Position numbers and translations under genes: made by a program | Notes under the pieces: model-generated | What the model was told of the DNA's origin: nothing | What the model saw: only the letters and a program-made list of their open reading frames with translations | Database searches by the model: none | Source: JAWKHR01 sp041394725 | GTDB taxonomy: Bacteria; Acidobacteriota; Vicinamibacteria; Vicinamibacterales; SCN-69-37 | Reading direction: 5' to 3' | DNA: 64,000 nucleotides | Assembly (NCBI GenBank): GCA_041394725.1 | Contig: JAWKHR010000024.1 | Coordinates: forward strand, 35,715-99,714 | Shown here: piece after piece, positions 46,266-54,023 of the stretch | Position numbering within the stretch: the first letter of the stretch is position 1 | How the letters are laid out: the number at the start of each line of letters is the position of its first letter

Positions 46266-46505
46266 TCAGCGTTCGTGCACGTCCAGGTCCGCGCCGGGTT
46301 CGCCCGGCAGCCGATCGACGCTCTCGGGATCCTCCGGCTTGCCGGGCTCGCCCGCGACGCCCTCCGAGACGGCCCGGTCGTATCCGGCGTCCTGTTCAGG
46401 CCGATGCTGGGCGTCGTCGGGCGGCTGCTGGCCGCCATGATGGCGGTCGATGCGCGCCGGTCGCTCGGATCCGACGGGCGGCGGGGTGCGGTGCGTTCGA
46501 GGCAT
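46266..46505 (-). CDS. Small hydrophilic protein of unknown function
   Basis: A 79-codon ORF on the minus strand. The ATG at 46505 is preceded by GAGGAGGG four bases upstream, one of the best ribosome-binding sites in the window, which is the main reason to call it. The product is very hydrophilic and proline- and aspartate-rich (HHGGQQPPDDAQHRPEQDAG) and has no recognisable domain or membrane segment. It may be an intrinsically disordered stress or storage protein. It lies in the gap between the DUF4142 and MFS genes. The same frame is open for a further 1.2 kb upstream but only as the shadow of the MFS gene. Confidence 0.5.
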   Translation of the reverse strand: MPRTHRTPPPVGSERPARIDRHHGGQQPPDDAQHRPEQDAGYDRAVSEGVAGEPGKPEDPESVDRLPGEPGADLDVHER

Positions 46506-46700
46506 GATGCCCTCCTCGATCGCTGATCCTGCAAGGCCGTCGCCAGGACGCGATCGGCGAGGACACCGTCGCGGCCGGCGACGCGACCCGCGCGCCCGGC
46601 GAGGCGTCCCGATTCTCCAGGGGAACGTGCTCCCACGCGGGTGAGGCCGCTCCCGGCAGTACGATGGGATCGCATCATCGGCTGACCCGCCCCCTTCACC

Positions 46701-47954
46701 ATGGACGATCCCGTCGGCGGCCCCACGCGACTCGCCAGCGCCGAGCGCACGATCACCCGGACCTTCCAGTCGCTCCGGACGCGCAACTTCCGCCTGTTCT
46801 ACATCGGCCAGTCCATCTCGAACACGGGCAACTGGCTGACGAACGTCGCGCTCATCCTGTTCGTGCTGCAGCTGACGGGCTCCGGACTCGCGGTCGGGAT
46901 TCTCACCGCCTGCCAGTTCGGGCCGCTGCTGTTTCTCTCCGCCTGGGCGGGCGCGGTCGCCGATCGGGTCGAGAAGCGGCGGATGCTGATCGCCACGCAG
47001 GCCCTGGAGATGGCGCAGTCCACGGGCCTCGCGATCGTCGCGTTCCTGCCGCGGCCGTCGCTGCTGGTGCTCTACGCGCTGGCCGTCGGGGGCGGCGTCG
47101 TGCTCGCGCTCGACAACCCGCTGCGACGGTCGTTCGTGCCCGAGATGGTCCCCGAGGACGACCTGCCCAACGCGGTCGTCCTCTACAGCACGATCATCAG
47201 CCTGTCGCAGATCTTCGGGCCCACGCTCGCGGGCCTGCTCGCGACGACGCTCGGCTTCGGGTGGTGCTTCACGATCGACGCGGCGTCGTACCTCGCGGTG
47301 ATCGCCTGCCTCGCGATGATGCGTGCGTCGGATCTCCGGCCGAACCCGCCGGCGCCGCGCACCCGCCGCGAAGTGCGCGAGGGGCTGCGCTACGTCGCGT
47401 CGGTGCCGGACCTCTGGATCAGTTTCGCGATGTTCGGCGCCATCGGCATCTTCTCGTTCAACCTCCGGGTCTCGCTGCCGCTCTTCGTGACCCTGTCGCT
47501 CGACGGCAGCGAGGTCGCGTTCACGATCCTCTACTCCATCCTGAGTCTCGGCGCGGTCATCGGGGCGCTCGTCGTGGCCCAGCGCCGGTTCGTGCGCCTG
47601 CCGCACGTCATCGGCGGGTCGATCGCCTTCGGACTCGGGATGCTCCTGCTGGCCGCGATGCCGTCGGTGGCCGCGGCGGTCCCCGTGGTGTTCCTCGTGG
47701 GCGCGGCGAGCATCGTGTACCGCACGGCGACGACGTCGCTCGCGCAGGTGGACATCCGGCGCGACATGCACGGCCGGGTGCTCGCGCTGCAGACCGCGCT
47801 CATGGGCGGGACGGCGCTGGTCGGCGGCCCGATCGTCGGGCGGATCGCGGACATCGGCGGCGGACGCGCGCCGATCGTCGTCGGCGGCATCGTCTGCCTG
47901 ATCACGGCGGGGCTGGGGTCGCTTGCCCGGCGCCGGGCGGCCGCGGACACCTGA
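46701..47954 (+). CDS. MFS transporter (MFS_3 / EntS-like family)
   Basis: A 417-residue transporter with about twelve hydrophobic segments. The N-terminal FRLFYIGQSISNTGNWLTNV and the loop GAVADRVEKRRMLI match the MFS_3 family, which includes the enterobactin exporter EntS and macrolide efflux proteins. A GGGVVLALDNPLRRSFVPEM segment between helices 4 and 5 is also typical of the family. The substrate is unknown. It is 23 kb from the NRPS operon with many unrelated genes between, so I do not assign it as that operon's exporter. Confidence 0.9.
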   Translation: MDDPVGGPTRLASAERTITRTFQSLRTRNFRLFYIGQSISNTGNWLTNVALILFVLQLTGSGLAVGILTACQFGPLLFLSAWAGAVADRVEKRRMLIATQALEMAQSTGLAIVAFLPRPSLLVLYALAVGGGVVLALDNPLRRSFVPEMVPEDDLPNAVVLYSTIISLSQIFGPTLAGLLATTLGFGWCFTIDAASYLAVIACLAMMRASDLRPNPPAPRTRREVREGLRYVASVPDLWISFAMFGAIGIFSFNLRVSLPLFVTLSLDGSEVAFTILYSILSLGAVIGALVVAQRRFVRLPHVIGGSIAFGLGMLLLAAMPSVAAAVPVVFLVGAASIVYRTATTSLAQVDIRRDMHGRVLALQTALMGGTALVGGPIVGRIADIGGGRAPIVVGGIVCLITAGLGSLARRRAAADT

Positions 47955-48028
47955 AGCGGGAGGACGGGGACGGAACGGGACGACGCGGCGACGCCCGTCC
48001 CCGGGCGCCGCCGCCGATTCGCGCCGGC

Positions 48029-49138
48029 CTACCGGCCGCGCGCCGCCAGCAGCGCGCGCACCTGGTTCACGGTGTTGGTGATTCCGATCTCCGCGAGGTC
48101 CTTGCCGATCTCCTTCGTCGCGGGATGCGGGTTGCCGCTGAGGCCGTTGTTCGCGCGCGGGCTGCCGTCGGGGTTCGTGCCGGCCCCACGCGCACCGCCA
48201 CCACCGCCGCCGCGGCCGCCGCCACCGGCCCGTGCCGCGCCGCCGCCGCGCGTGGCGCCACCGCCGCCGCGGGCCGCGCCGCCTCCGCCACCGCCCCCGG
48301 CGGCCGCGGCCGCCGCGCGCGCCTCACGCGCGTCGCGCGATGCCTTCCACGCCGCGAGGTCCGCCTCGAGTGAGGCGCCCTCGAACCGGGTGCCGTCGAA
48401 GGGCACGGTCTTGTAGTTCGGCCGGATGTAGGCGTACTGCTCAGGCTCCCAGTACATCATCTCGGCGGTTTCCATCATCCCGCCGTGACCCGCGATCGGG
48501 AGCTTGTGCTCGTACATGTACATGTCGATGTCGTCGTGCGTCTTCTGGTAGAAGTCGCCGACGTAGTACACGCGGATGCCGCGCGCCATGAACGCGTCGG
48601 TCATCTCCTTGGACACCTGCTGCATTTCCTGCTGGCCGCCACCGTGGTCGCCCATCAGGAAGATGTCGGTGAAGCCGATGTACATCAGGCTCTCGACCGC
48701 GCCCTGGACGATGCCCTTGAAGGTGGCCGAGTCCACCTGGATCGCGCCGGGGTTCGGCGCCGTCCCGCCCGTGCCGTCGGCGAAGGCCTGCCACTGGTTG
48801 GCGTTGAACCCGCCGGTCGCGGACACCGCGTAGGGGATCGTCGGCGCGACGATGGTCTTGCCGAGGCGCTTGGCGGCCTCCACGGCGCGGTGAGTGGCGA
48901 GAATCGTGTGCACGCCGGCGATGGCGTGCGGCCCGCGAATCTCCGTGCCGCCGGCCACCACGAAGGCCGACGTCCATCCGTCCTTGATCTTCTGGGCCAG
49001 CTCGGTCTGCGTGAGCAGCTCGAGCTCGACGACCGAGTCGACGTTCACGCCCGTCACGTTCTGGCCGGGCACACGCTCGGCGCGGACGGCGGGCAGCAGG
49101 GTGGCTGCGACGAGGGTGACGGTGAGCAGGGGTTTCAT
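48029..49138 (-). CDS. Exported creatininase-family protein with Gly/Ala/Arg-rich insert
   Basis: A 369-residue protein. A signal peptide (MKPLLTVTLVAATLLPAVRA) precedes a creatininase-type fold. The metal-site equivalents are Glu and His in GGTEIRGPH (residues ~62-70), the VHTILATH segment, and LMGDHGGGQQ (near residue 155). Metal-dependent amidohydrolase activity is likely, but the substrate is unknown. Residues ~270-315 form a low-complexity stretch of Gly, Ala and Arg before a conserved end (ATKEIGKDLAEIGITNTVNQ). The frame extends upstream to 49255, but the signal peptide fixes ATG 49138. The intergenic region upstream contains a nested palindrome. Confidence 0.85.
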   Translation of the reverse strand: MKPLLTVTLVAATLLPAVRAERVPGQNVTGVNVDSVVELELLTQTELAQKIKDGWTSAFVVAGGTEIRGPHAIAGVHTILATHRAVEAAKRLGKTIVAPTIPYAVSATGGFNANQWQAFADGTGGTAPNPGAIQVDSATFKGIVQGAVESLMYIGFTDIFLMGDHGGGQQEMQQVSKEMTDAFMARGIRVYYVGDFYQKTHDDIDMYMYEHKLPIAGHGGMMETAEMMYWEPEQYAYIRPNYKTVPFDGTRFEGASLEADLAAWKASRDAREARAAAAAAGGGGGGGAARGGGGATRGGGAARAGGGGRGGGGGGARGAGTNPDGSPRANNGLSGNPHPATKEIGKDLAEIGITNTVNQVRALLAARGR

Positions 49139-49179
49139 GGCGCGTATCCTACAACGGGGGAGGAGGGGTGTGGGGGTTC

Positions 49180-49248
49180 TAAGCCTCGGGGAGGCGAAAG
49201 CGACAGAATTGTCAGACAATTTTGTCGCTGGCCGGCGCCCGAGGCTTA
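49180..49248. repeat. Nested inverted repeat between the MutS-like and creatininase genes
   Basis: Outer arms TAAGCCTCGGG (49180-49190) and CCCGAGGCTTA (49238-49248) are perfectly complementary. Inside them a second palindrome, 49200-49228, has 13 of 14 positions matching around a single central A (core AATTGTC-A-GACAATT). The right outer arm carries the stop codon of the MutS-like gene. It could be an extragenic palindromic element, an operator for the downstream gene or a processed 3' end. A related half-site is at 23680-23694. Confidence 0.75.
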
Positions 49249-50958
49249 TAGCCAAGACCTGACCTCCAGCGCCGCCGCCGACGCCAGCGCCCGCTCGACG
49301 AGGGCGGGCGGCGCGCCGTGCAGGCGCAGCAGCGCGATGGCGTTCCGGCTGGTCGCGCGGCCCTCGCGCAGGTGGTAGTCGAACGTGAGGCCCGCGTCGG
49401 TGACCGCGTCACCGAAGTGGCACGGCGCGTAGAGGCCTTCCAGCAGGTCCACCAGTTCGCTGTCGTGGGTCGCGGCCAGGACGACGTGCGGCTTCGGGCC
49501 GGCCGGGCCGGCCAGGAGCTCGGTCAGCACGGCCTGCCCCGCGGCGATCCGCTCCACGGCATTCGTGCCGCGGAACATCTCGTCGAGCAGGAAGAGGTAC
49601 GGCGAGGACTCCCCGCTCGCCGCGACGAGCCCGAGCAGCGCCTCCACCTCCACGAGGTAGTAGCTCTTCCCGCTCAGCAGGTCGTCGGCGCGGCCGATGC
49701 AACTGCGGACCTCGAACCGCGGCGCCTCGTAACCCGCGGCGAAGCACGTGAACAGACTGCGCGCGAGCACGGCGTTGACACCGACCGTCCGCAGGAACGT
49801 GGACTTGCCCGACATGTTCGACCCGGTCACCAGCACGCCCGCACCCGGCGACAGCACGATCGAGTTCGGCACCGCGTCCGGCACGAGCGGATGCACGGCC
49901 TCGGTCACGACGGCCGGCGCGCCGGCGTCCACGAACGCGGGCCGCGTCCACCGCGACTCGCCCGCGCGAAGCGACGCCACGCTCACGGCCGCATCGACGT
50001 CGCCGATGGCCGCCACGACGCGCAGGAGCGCCGCGCCGTCGCGGCGCAGGTCCGCGGCGCCGACGAACATGCCGGTCGCGTTCACCGGCAGGACGAGGTT
50101 CGCGTAGTCGTACGCGACGCTCACGACGTCGGCGACCATCACGGCCGCCTGGTTCGGATGCACCGACAACATCAGCGGATCACCCGACACCCAGCGCGCG
50201 ACGGTCTTGAGACGCCGGAGCCGCGGCGCGTCCCGCCGGAACGGCGCGACGACCGGATCGATCGCCTCGCCCTGCAGACACTGGAGCGCCTGGGCCGTCG
50301 CCACGACCGGCGCGATCTGGCGGAACGCCGTCGCGACCGTCACGGTCCGCCGGAAGGTGCCGAGATACGCCGCCAGGTTCACGCCCACGGCGAGCGCGAG
50401 CAGCGGTCGCAACGCCGCGGCGCCGCCCGCGAAGGCGAACACGGCGAGCGCGACGATCGCGGCGAGGAGCACCGGAAACACCACGAACCAGCGCGGCACG
50501 TCCACCGCGTCCTCGCGCGCGAGCCACCAGAGGTCGTAGCCGTGCGGATCGCGGAGCCGGCCGAGCGCCAGCTGCGCGCGCTCCCGCAGCGCGGCGTCCT
50601 CACCGAAGCGCGTGACCAGGGCGTCGAACGCCGCCAGCTCCGCGTCGGCGTGCGCCGCGCGCAGCCGATGGTAGAGCGCGTGCTGGCCGAGCGTGCTCTC
50701 GGTGCGATCGATGGCCTGGAACACGTCCTCGAGGACCAGATCGTTCCAGGTCCGGTCGTCCACCGCGGCGCGCGCCCCGAGCTCGGCCAGCCGCGACCGG
50801 TGGGACGCCGCGATGGCGTCCATCCGCTGCTCGCGCGGGGACGGCTGCCCCCATGCGGCGCGCAGGCCCGCGACCGCGCGCCGGCGCGCGTCGCGGACGA
50901 TCGAGATGACGAGAACGACGACGGCCGCGAGCGGCACCAGCCAGACGAGCCGCGTCAC
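49246..50958 (-). CDS. Membrane-anchored MutS-like ATPase
   Basis: A 570-residue protein with a MutS-type C-terminal ATPase. The Walker A is GSNMSGKSTFLRTVG (about residues 378-392), followed by VRSCIGRADDLLSGKSYYLVEV, Walker B LFLLDEMFRGTN, and VLAATHDSELV. Instead of a mismatch-recognition domain, the N-terminal half has a signal-anchor helix (residues ~2-22) and a pair of helices (~175-215). This places it with the MutS-family proteins of unknown role found in many bacteria rather than with repair MutS. A DNA or nucleic-acid transaction at the membrane is speculative. The stop codon lies within the nested palindrome downstream. Confidence 0.85.
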   Translation of the reverse strand: MTRLVWLVPLAAVVVLVISIVRDARRRAVAGLRAAWGQPSPREQRMDAIAASHRSRLAELGARAAVDDRTWNDLVLEDVFQAIDRTESTLGQHALYHRLRAAHADAELAAFDALVTRFGEDAALRERAQLALGRLRDPHGYDLWWLAREDAVDVPRWFVVFPVLLAAIVALAVFAFAGGAAALRPLLALAVGVNLAAYLGTFRRTVTVATAFRQIAPVVATAQALQCLQGEAIDPVVAPFRRDAPRLRRLKTVARWVSGDPLMLSVHPNQAAVMVADVVSVAYDYANLVLPVNATGMFVGAADLRRDGAALLRVVAAIGDVDAAVSVASLRAGESRWTRPAFVDAGAPAVVTEAVHPLVPDAVPNSIVLSPGAGVLVTGSNMSGKSTFLRTVGVNAVLARSLFTCFAAGYEAPRFEVRSCIGRADDLLSGKSYYLVEVEALLGLVAASGESSPYLFLLDEMFRGTNAVERIAAGQAVLTELLAGPAGPKPHVVLAATHDSELVDLLEGLYAPCHFGDAVTDAGLTFDYHLREGRATSRNAIALLRLHGAPPALVERALASAAALEVRSWL

Positions 50959-51007
50959 TCGCGGGAGCTCCGGTCGCGGAGGGCGCCCGGCCGCGCTTCT
51001 TCCCGCC

Positions 51008-53887
51008 TCACCGTCTCGGATCCGGCTGAATCACCAGCGGCTGTGTGAACGTCCGGCCGCCGGCCGTCAGCCGCACGGTGAACGTGCCCGTCGTCGGCGC
51101 GCCGCCACCCCGGCCGCCGCGGCCGCCGCCGCCGAACCCGCGCCCGCCCCCGCGCGGGCTCCAGACCACGCGGTGCATGCCGGCCGTCGTCGCGAACGGC
51201 GCCGGGGGCATGCGCCAGAGGATCGACGTGTTCGGAATGCCGCCACCGCGCCCGCCGCCGCGGCCACCACGCCCGCGACCGCCCGCCGCGGTCCCGGTGC
51301 CGAAGGTCTGCAGCACGTCGCCGGCCTCGTTCAGCACTTCGATCGTCACGTCGCCCGTGGCGTCGTTCTTCAGGTAGTAGTCGATGTAGGCGCCATCGGG
51401 CGGGTTCTCCGCCTGCGGCTCGTCCTTCTGCACGGGCGTGCCGTTGTCGCCGCCCTGGATGACGTCGATCGCCACCGACGGCTTGAAGAGATAGACGTCC
51501 GTCGCGGCCGCCGCCGGCGCCTGCCGCAGCGGCGCGATGTCGTCGATCACCCAGAACCCGCGCCCGTGCGTGGCGACGATCAGGTCGTTGCCGTAGAACT
51601 GGAAGTCTCGGACCGACGTCGTCGGCAGGTTCAATTGCAGCGACTGCCACGAGTCCCCGTCGTCGAACGACACGTACGCGCCGCGCTCGCTGCCCGCGAC
51701 GAGCAGGCCGCGCGTCGCGGGATCCTCACGGACGACGTGCAGGTACGCGCCCTTTGGGATGCCGCGCGTGATCTCCTGCCATGTCCGGCCGTTGTCGCGC
51801 GTGCGGTACAGGTGCGGGTCGAAGTCGTTGAGCTGGTGGCGATCGACCGTCGCGTACGCCGTGTCCACGTCGTAGTGCGAGGCCTCGATCGTCGTGATCC
51901 GGCTCCACGGCCCGACCGCCGCCGGCGTGACGTCCTGCCAGTGGCCGCCGTCGTCCGTCGTCAGGTGGATCAGACCGTCGTCGGTGCCCACCCAGAGCTT
52001 CGGCAGCATGATCGGCGACGGCGCGATCGTGTACACGACGCCGCGCTTGTCGTTGCGGTCCACGTCGCCGGCCGACGTCGGGTCGAGGGACGCGGGCACG
52101 CCCGGGTCGGGACGCGTGAGATCGGGGCTGATGCGCGTCCACGACGCGGCCGCGTCGGTGCTCTTGAACACGTACTGGTTCGCGTAATAGAGCGCGTGCG
52201 GATCGGCCGGGGACAGCACCAGCGGCTGCGTCCAGTCCGTGCGCGCCGCCTCACCGTCGGGCGTGCGGGGTGAGGTCGTCGGGCCGACCGATGTGTTCAG
52301 CGCCATGTCGTAGCGCTGGCCCGTGCCGCCGTAGACGATCCCGGGGTGGAGCGGATCGCCCGCCGTCATCCCGCTCTCGCCGCCGGCGCCGATCGGCTCC
52401 CAGTCGCGCTGCCAGATCTCGCCGAACTTGCCGCGCGAGCGCACCGCGACCGCGCCGCTGTCCTGCTGCGCGCCGGTGATCCAGTACGGGAAGCGGTAGT
52501 CCACCGACAGGTGGTAGATCTGCGCAATCGGCTGGTTGAGCCACGACGTCCATTCGACGTCGGCGGGATCGGCCAGCACGTTGGTCGAGATGATCGCGCC
52601 CTGGTCGCCCGACGAGATCATCACGTTCGAGTCGTCTGGCGAGATCCACGCCTGGTGGTAGTCGTCGCCGCCGGGCGATCCGCGCAGCGCCTCCCAGGTG
52701 CGGCCGCCGTCGGTCGATCGCGAAATCGACACGTTCGAGACGTAGACGATGTCGGCGTTCTTCGGATCGACGACGACGTGCTCGAAGTACCAGCCGCGTC
52801 CCCAGAGCGCCATGTCACCGGAGAGCTTCGTCCAGGTCGCGCCCGCGTCGTCCGATCGGAAGACCCCGCCCTGCTGCGGCTCGGCGGCGGCCCCGCCCCC
52901 ACCCCCGCGCCCGGCTCCCGCCGGCGCCGGCGGTGTGGGTGTGGACGGGCACGGTGTGCCGGGCGCCGCGCCTTCCGGCAGGAAGTCGTCCACGACCGCG
53001 TAGAGCCGTCGCGGGTTCGCCGGCGAGATCCCGATGCCCGCCTTGCCGATGCACGCGCCCGGCAGCCCGGCCGTCATCGCCGTCCAGGTGGCGCCCGCGT
53101 CGGTGGACTTGAACAGGCCGCCGCCCGGGCCGTTCGACGGCGGATAGGTGAACCACGGCGGACGGCGCGTGTTCCAGAGCGCGGCGTACACGACGCGCGA
53201 GTTCGTCGGATCGATCACGACCTCCGAGGCTCCGACGTCCGGGCCCTTGAACAGCACCTTCGTCCAGGTCGCGCCGCCGTTGGTGGACTTGAACACGCCG
53301 CGCTCGTCGTTGGCCTCATACAGATGACCGAGCGCCGCGACGTAGACGACGTCGGCGTTCTTCGGATCGACCGCGACGCGGACGATGTGCTGGGTGTCGT
53401 CGAGGCCGACGTGCGTCCACGTGTGACCGGCGTCAGTGGACCGGTACATGCCGTTGCCGTAGCTCATCGAGTCGCGCAACGTGGACTCGCCGGTGCCGAC
53501 GTAGACGACGTCCGGCTTCGACGGCGCGACCGCGAGCGCGCCGATCGAGGCGACCGGCTGGTCGTCGAACACGGGCTCCCACGAGCGGCCGGCGTTGATC
53601 GTCTTCCACACGCCGCCGTTGACGGCGCCGAAGTAGAACTCGTAGGGGCGGCCGGGCACGCCGCTGGCCGCGTCGGTGCGGCCGCTCCGGAAGGGCCCGA
53701 GCATGCGCCAGTGCAGGCCGCTGTAGGCGGCGGGCGGGACGCCCATCTGTGCGGCGTCCGCGGCGAGCCCCGTCGCGGCGCCTGCGGCGAGCCTCGTCGA
53801 GCCGGCCGGCGGCGCCATCGCCCAGACGCCCGCGGCCCCCCCCACCGCGATGACCGCGCAGGTGAAGAGTCGTCGGCGAATCGTCAT
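51008..53887 (-). CDS. Exported VPS10/sortilin-like beta-propeller protein
   Basis: A 959-residue exported protein. The signal peptide (MTIRRRLFTCAVIAVGGAAG) is followed by a large propeller containing many BNR/Asp-box repeats: STDAGHTWTHV, STNGGATWTKV, STDAGATWTAM, SDDAGATWTKL, STDGGRTWEAL, TRDNGRTWQEI, and so on. It is the sortilin-like 'glycosyl hydrolase' family that is very common in Acidobacteriota. No glycosidase activity can be inferred. Two Gly/Arg-rich tracts occur near residues 865-885 and 910-940, before a final beta domain. ATG 53887 is chosen because its product begins with the signal peptide; a start at 53923 is less likely. Confidence 0.88.
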   Translation of the reverse strand: MTIRRRLFTCAVIAVGGAAGVWAMAPPAGSTRLAAGAATGLAADAAQMGVPPAAYSGLHWRMLGPFRSGRTDAASGVPGRPYEFYFGAVNGGVWKTINAGRSWEPVFDDQPVASIGALAVAPSKPDVVYVGTGESTLRDSMSYGNGMYRSTDAGHTWTHVGLDDTQHIVRVAVDPKNADVVYVAALGHLYEANDERGVFKSTNGGATWTKVLFKGPDVGASEVVIDPTNSRVVYAALWNTRRPPWFTYPPSNGPGGGLFKSTDAGATWTAMTAGLPGACIGKAGIGISPANPRRLYAVVDDFLPEGAAPGTPCPSTPTPPAPAGAGRGGGGGAAAEPQQGGVFRSDDAGATWTKLSGDMALWGRGWYFEHVVVDPKNADIVYVSNVSISRSTDGGRTWEALRGSPGGDDYHQAWISPDDSNVMISSGDQGAIISTNVLADPADVEWTSWLNQPIAQIYHLSVDYRFPYWITGAQQDSGAVAVRSRGKFGEIWQRDWEPIGAGGESGMTAGDPLHPGIVYGGTGQRYDMALNTSVGPTTSPRTPDGEAARTDWTQPLVLSPADPHALYYANQYVFKSTDAAASWTRISPDLTRPDPGVPASLDPTSAGDVDRNDKRGVVYTIAPSPIMLPKLWVGTDDGLIHLTTDDGGHWQDVTPAAVGPWSRITTIEASHYDVDTAYATVDRHQLNDFDPHLYRTRDNGRTWQEITRGIPKGAYLHVVREDPATRGLLVAGSERGAYVSFDDGDSWQSLQLNLPTTSVRDFQFYGNDLIVATHGRGFWVIDDIAPLRQAPAAAATDVYLFKPSVAIDVIQGGDNGTPVQKDEPQAENPPDGAYIDYYLKNDATGDVTIEVLNEAGDVLQTFGTGTAAGGRGRGGRGGGRGGGIPNTSILWRMPPAPFATTAGMHRVVWSPRGGGRGFGGGGRGGRGGGAPTTGTFTVRLTAGGRTFTQPLVIQPDPRR

Positions 53888-53981
53888 GGTGCGGCGCCTC
53901 CGTGCCGTTCGGTCAGCATACACCCGCGACAGGCAGCATCCTGCGCATCCCGCGTGATGGATCGCGGACCGCCACCACCAC

Positions 53982-53987
53982 TACAAT
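53982..53987 (+). promoter_or_regulatory. Possible -10 element of katG
   Basis: TACAAT, 36 bp before the katG ATG, is the only good -10-like hexamer in the 136-bp divergent gap. No convincing -35 is seen at 16-18 bp upstream, so an activator may be needed. Confidence 0.35.
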
Positions 53988-54023
53988 TTCCAGAGACCAT
54001 CACACCGTCGGAAGGAAACAACC

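Noticed and set aside
46701..47954. MFS gene as exporter of the NRPS-PKS product
   Set aside because: It is 23 kb away with many unrelated genes in between; the family resemblance to EntS alone is not enough.
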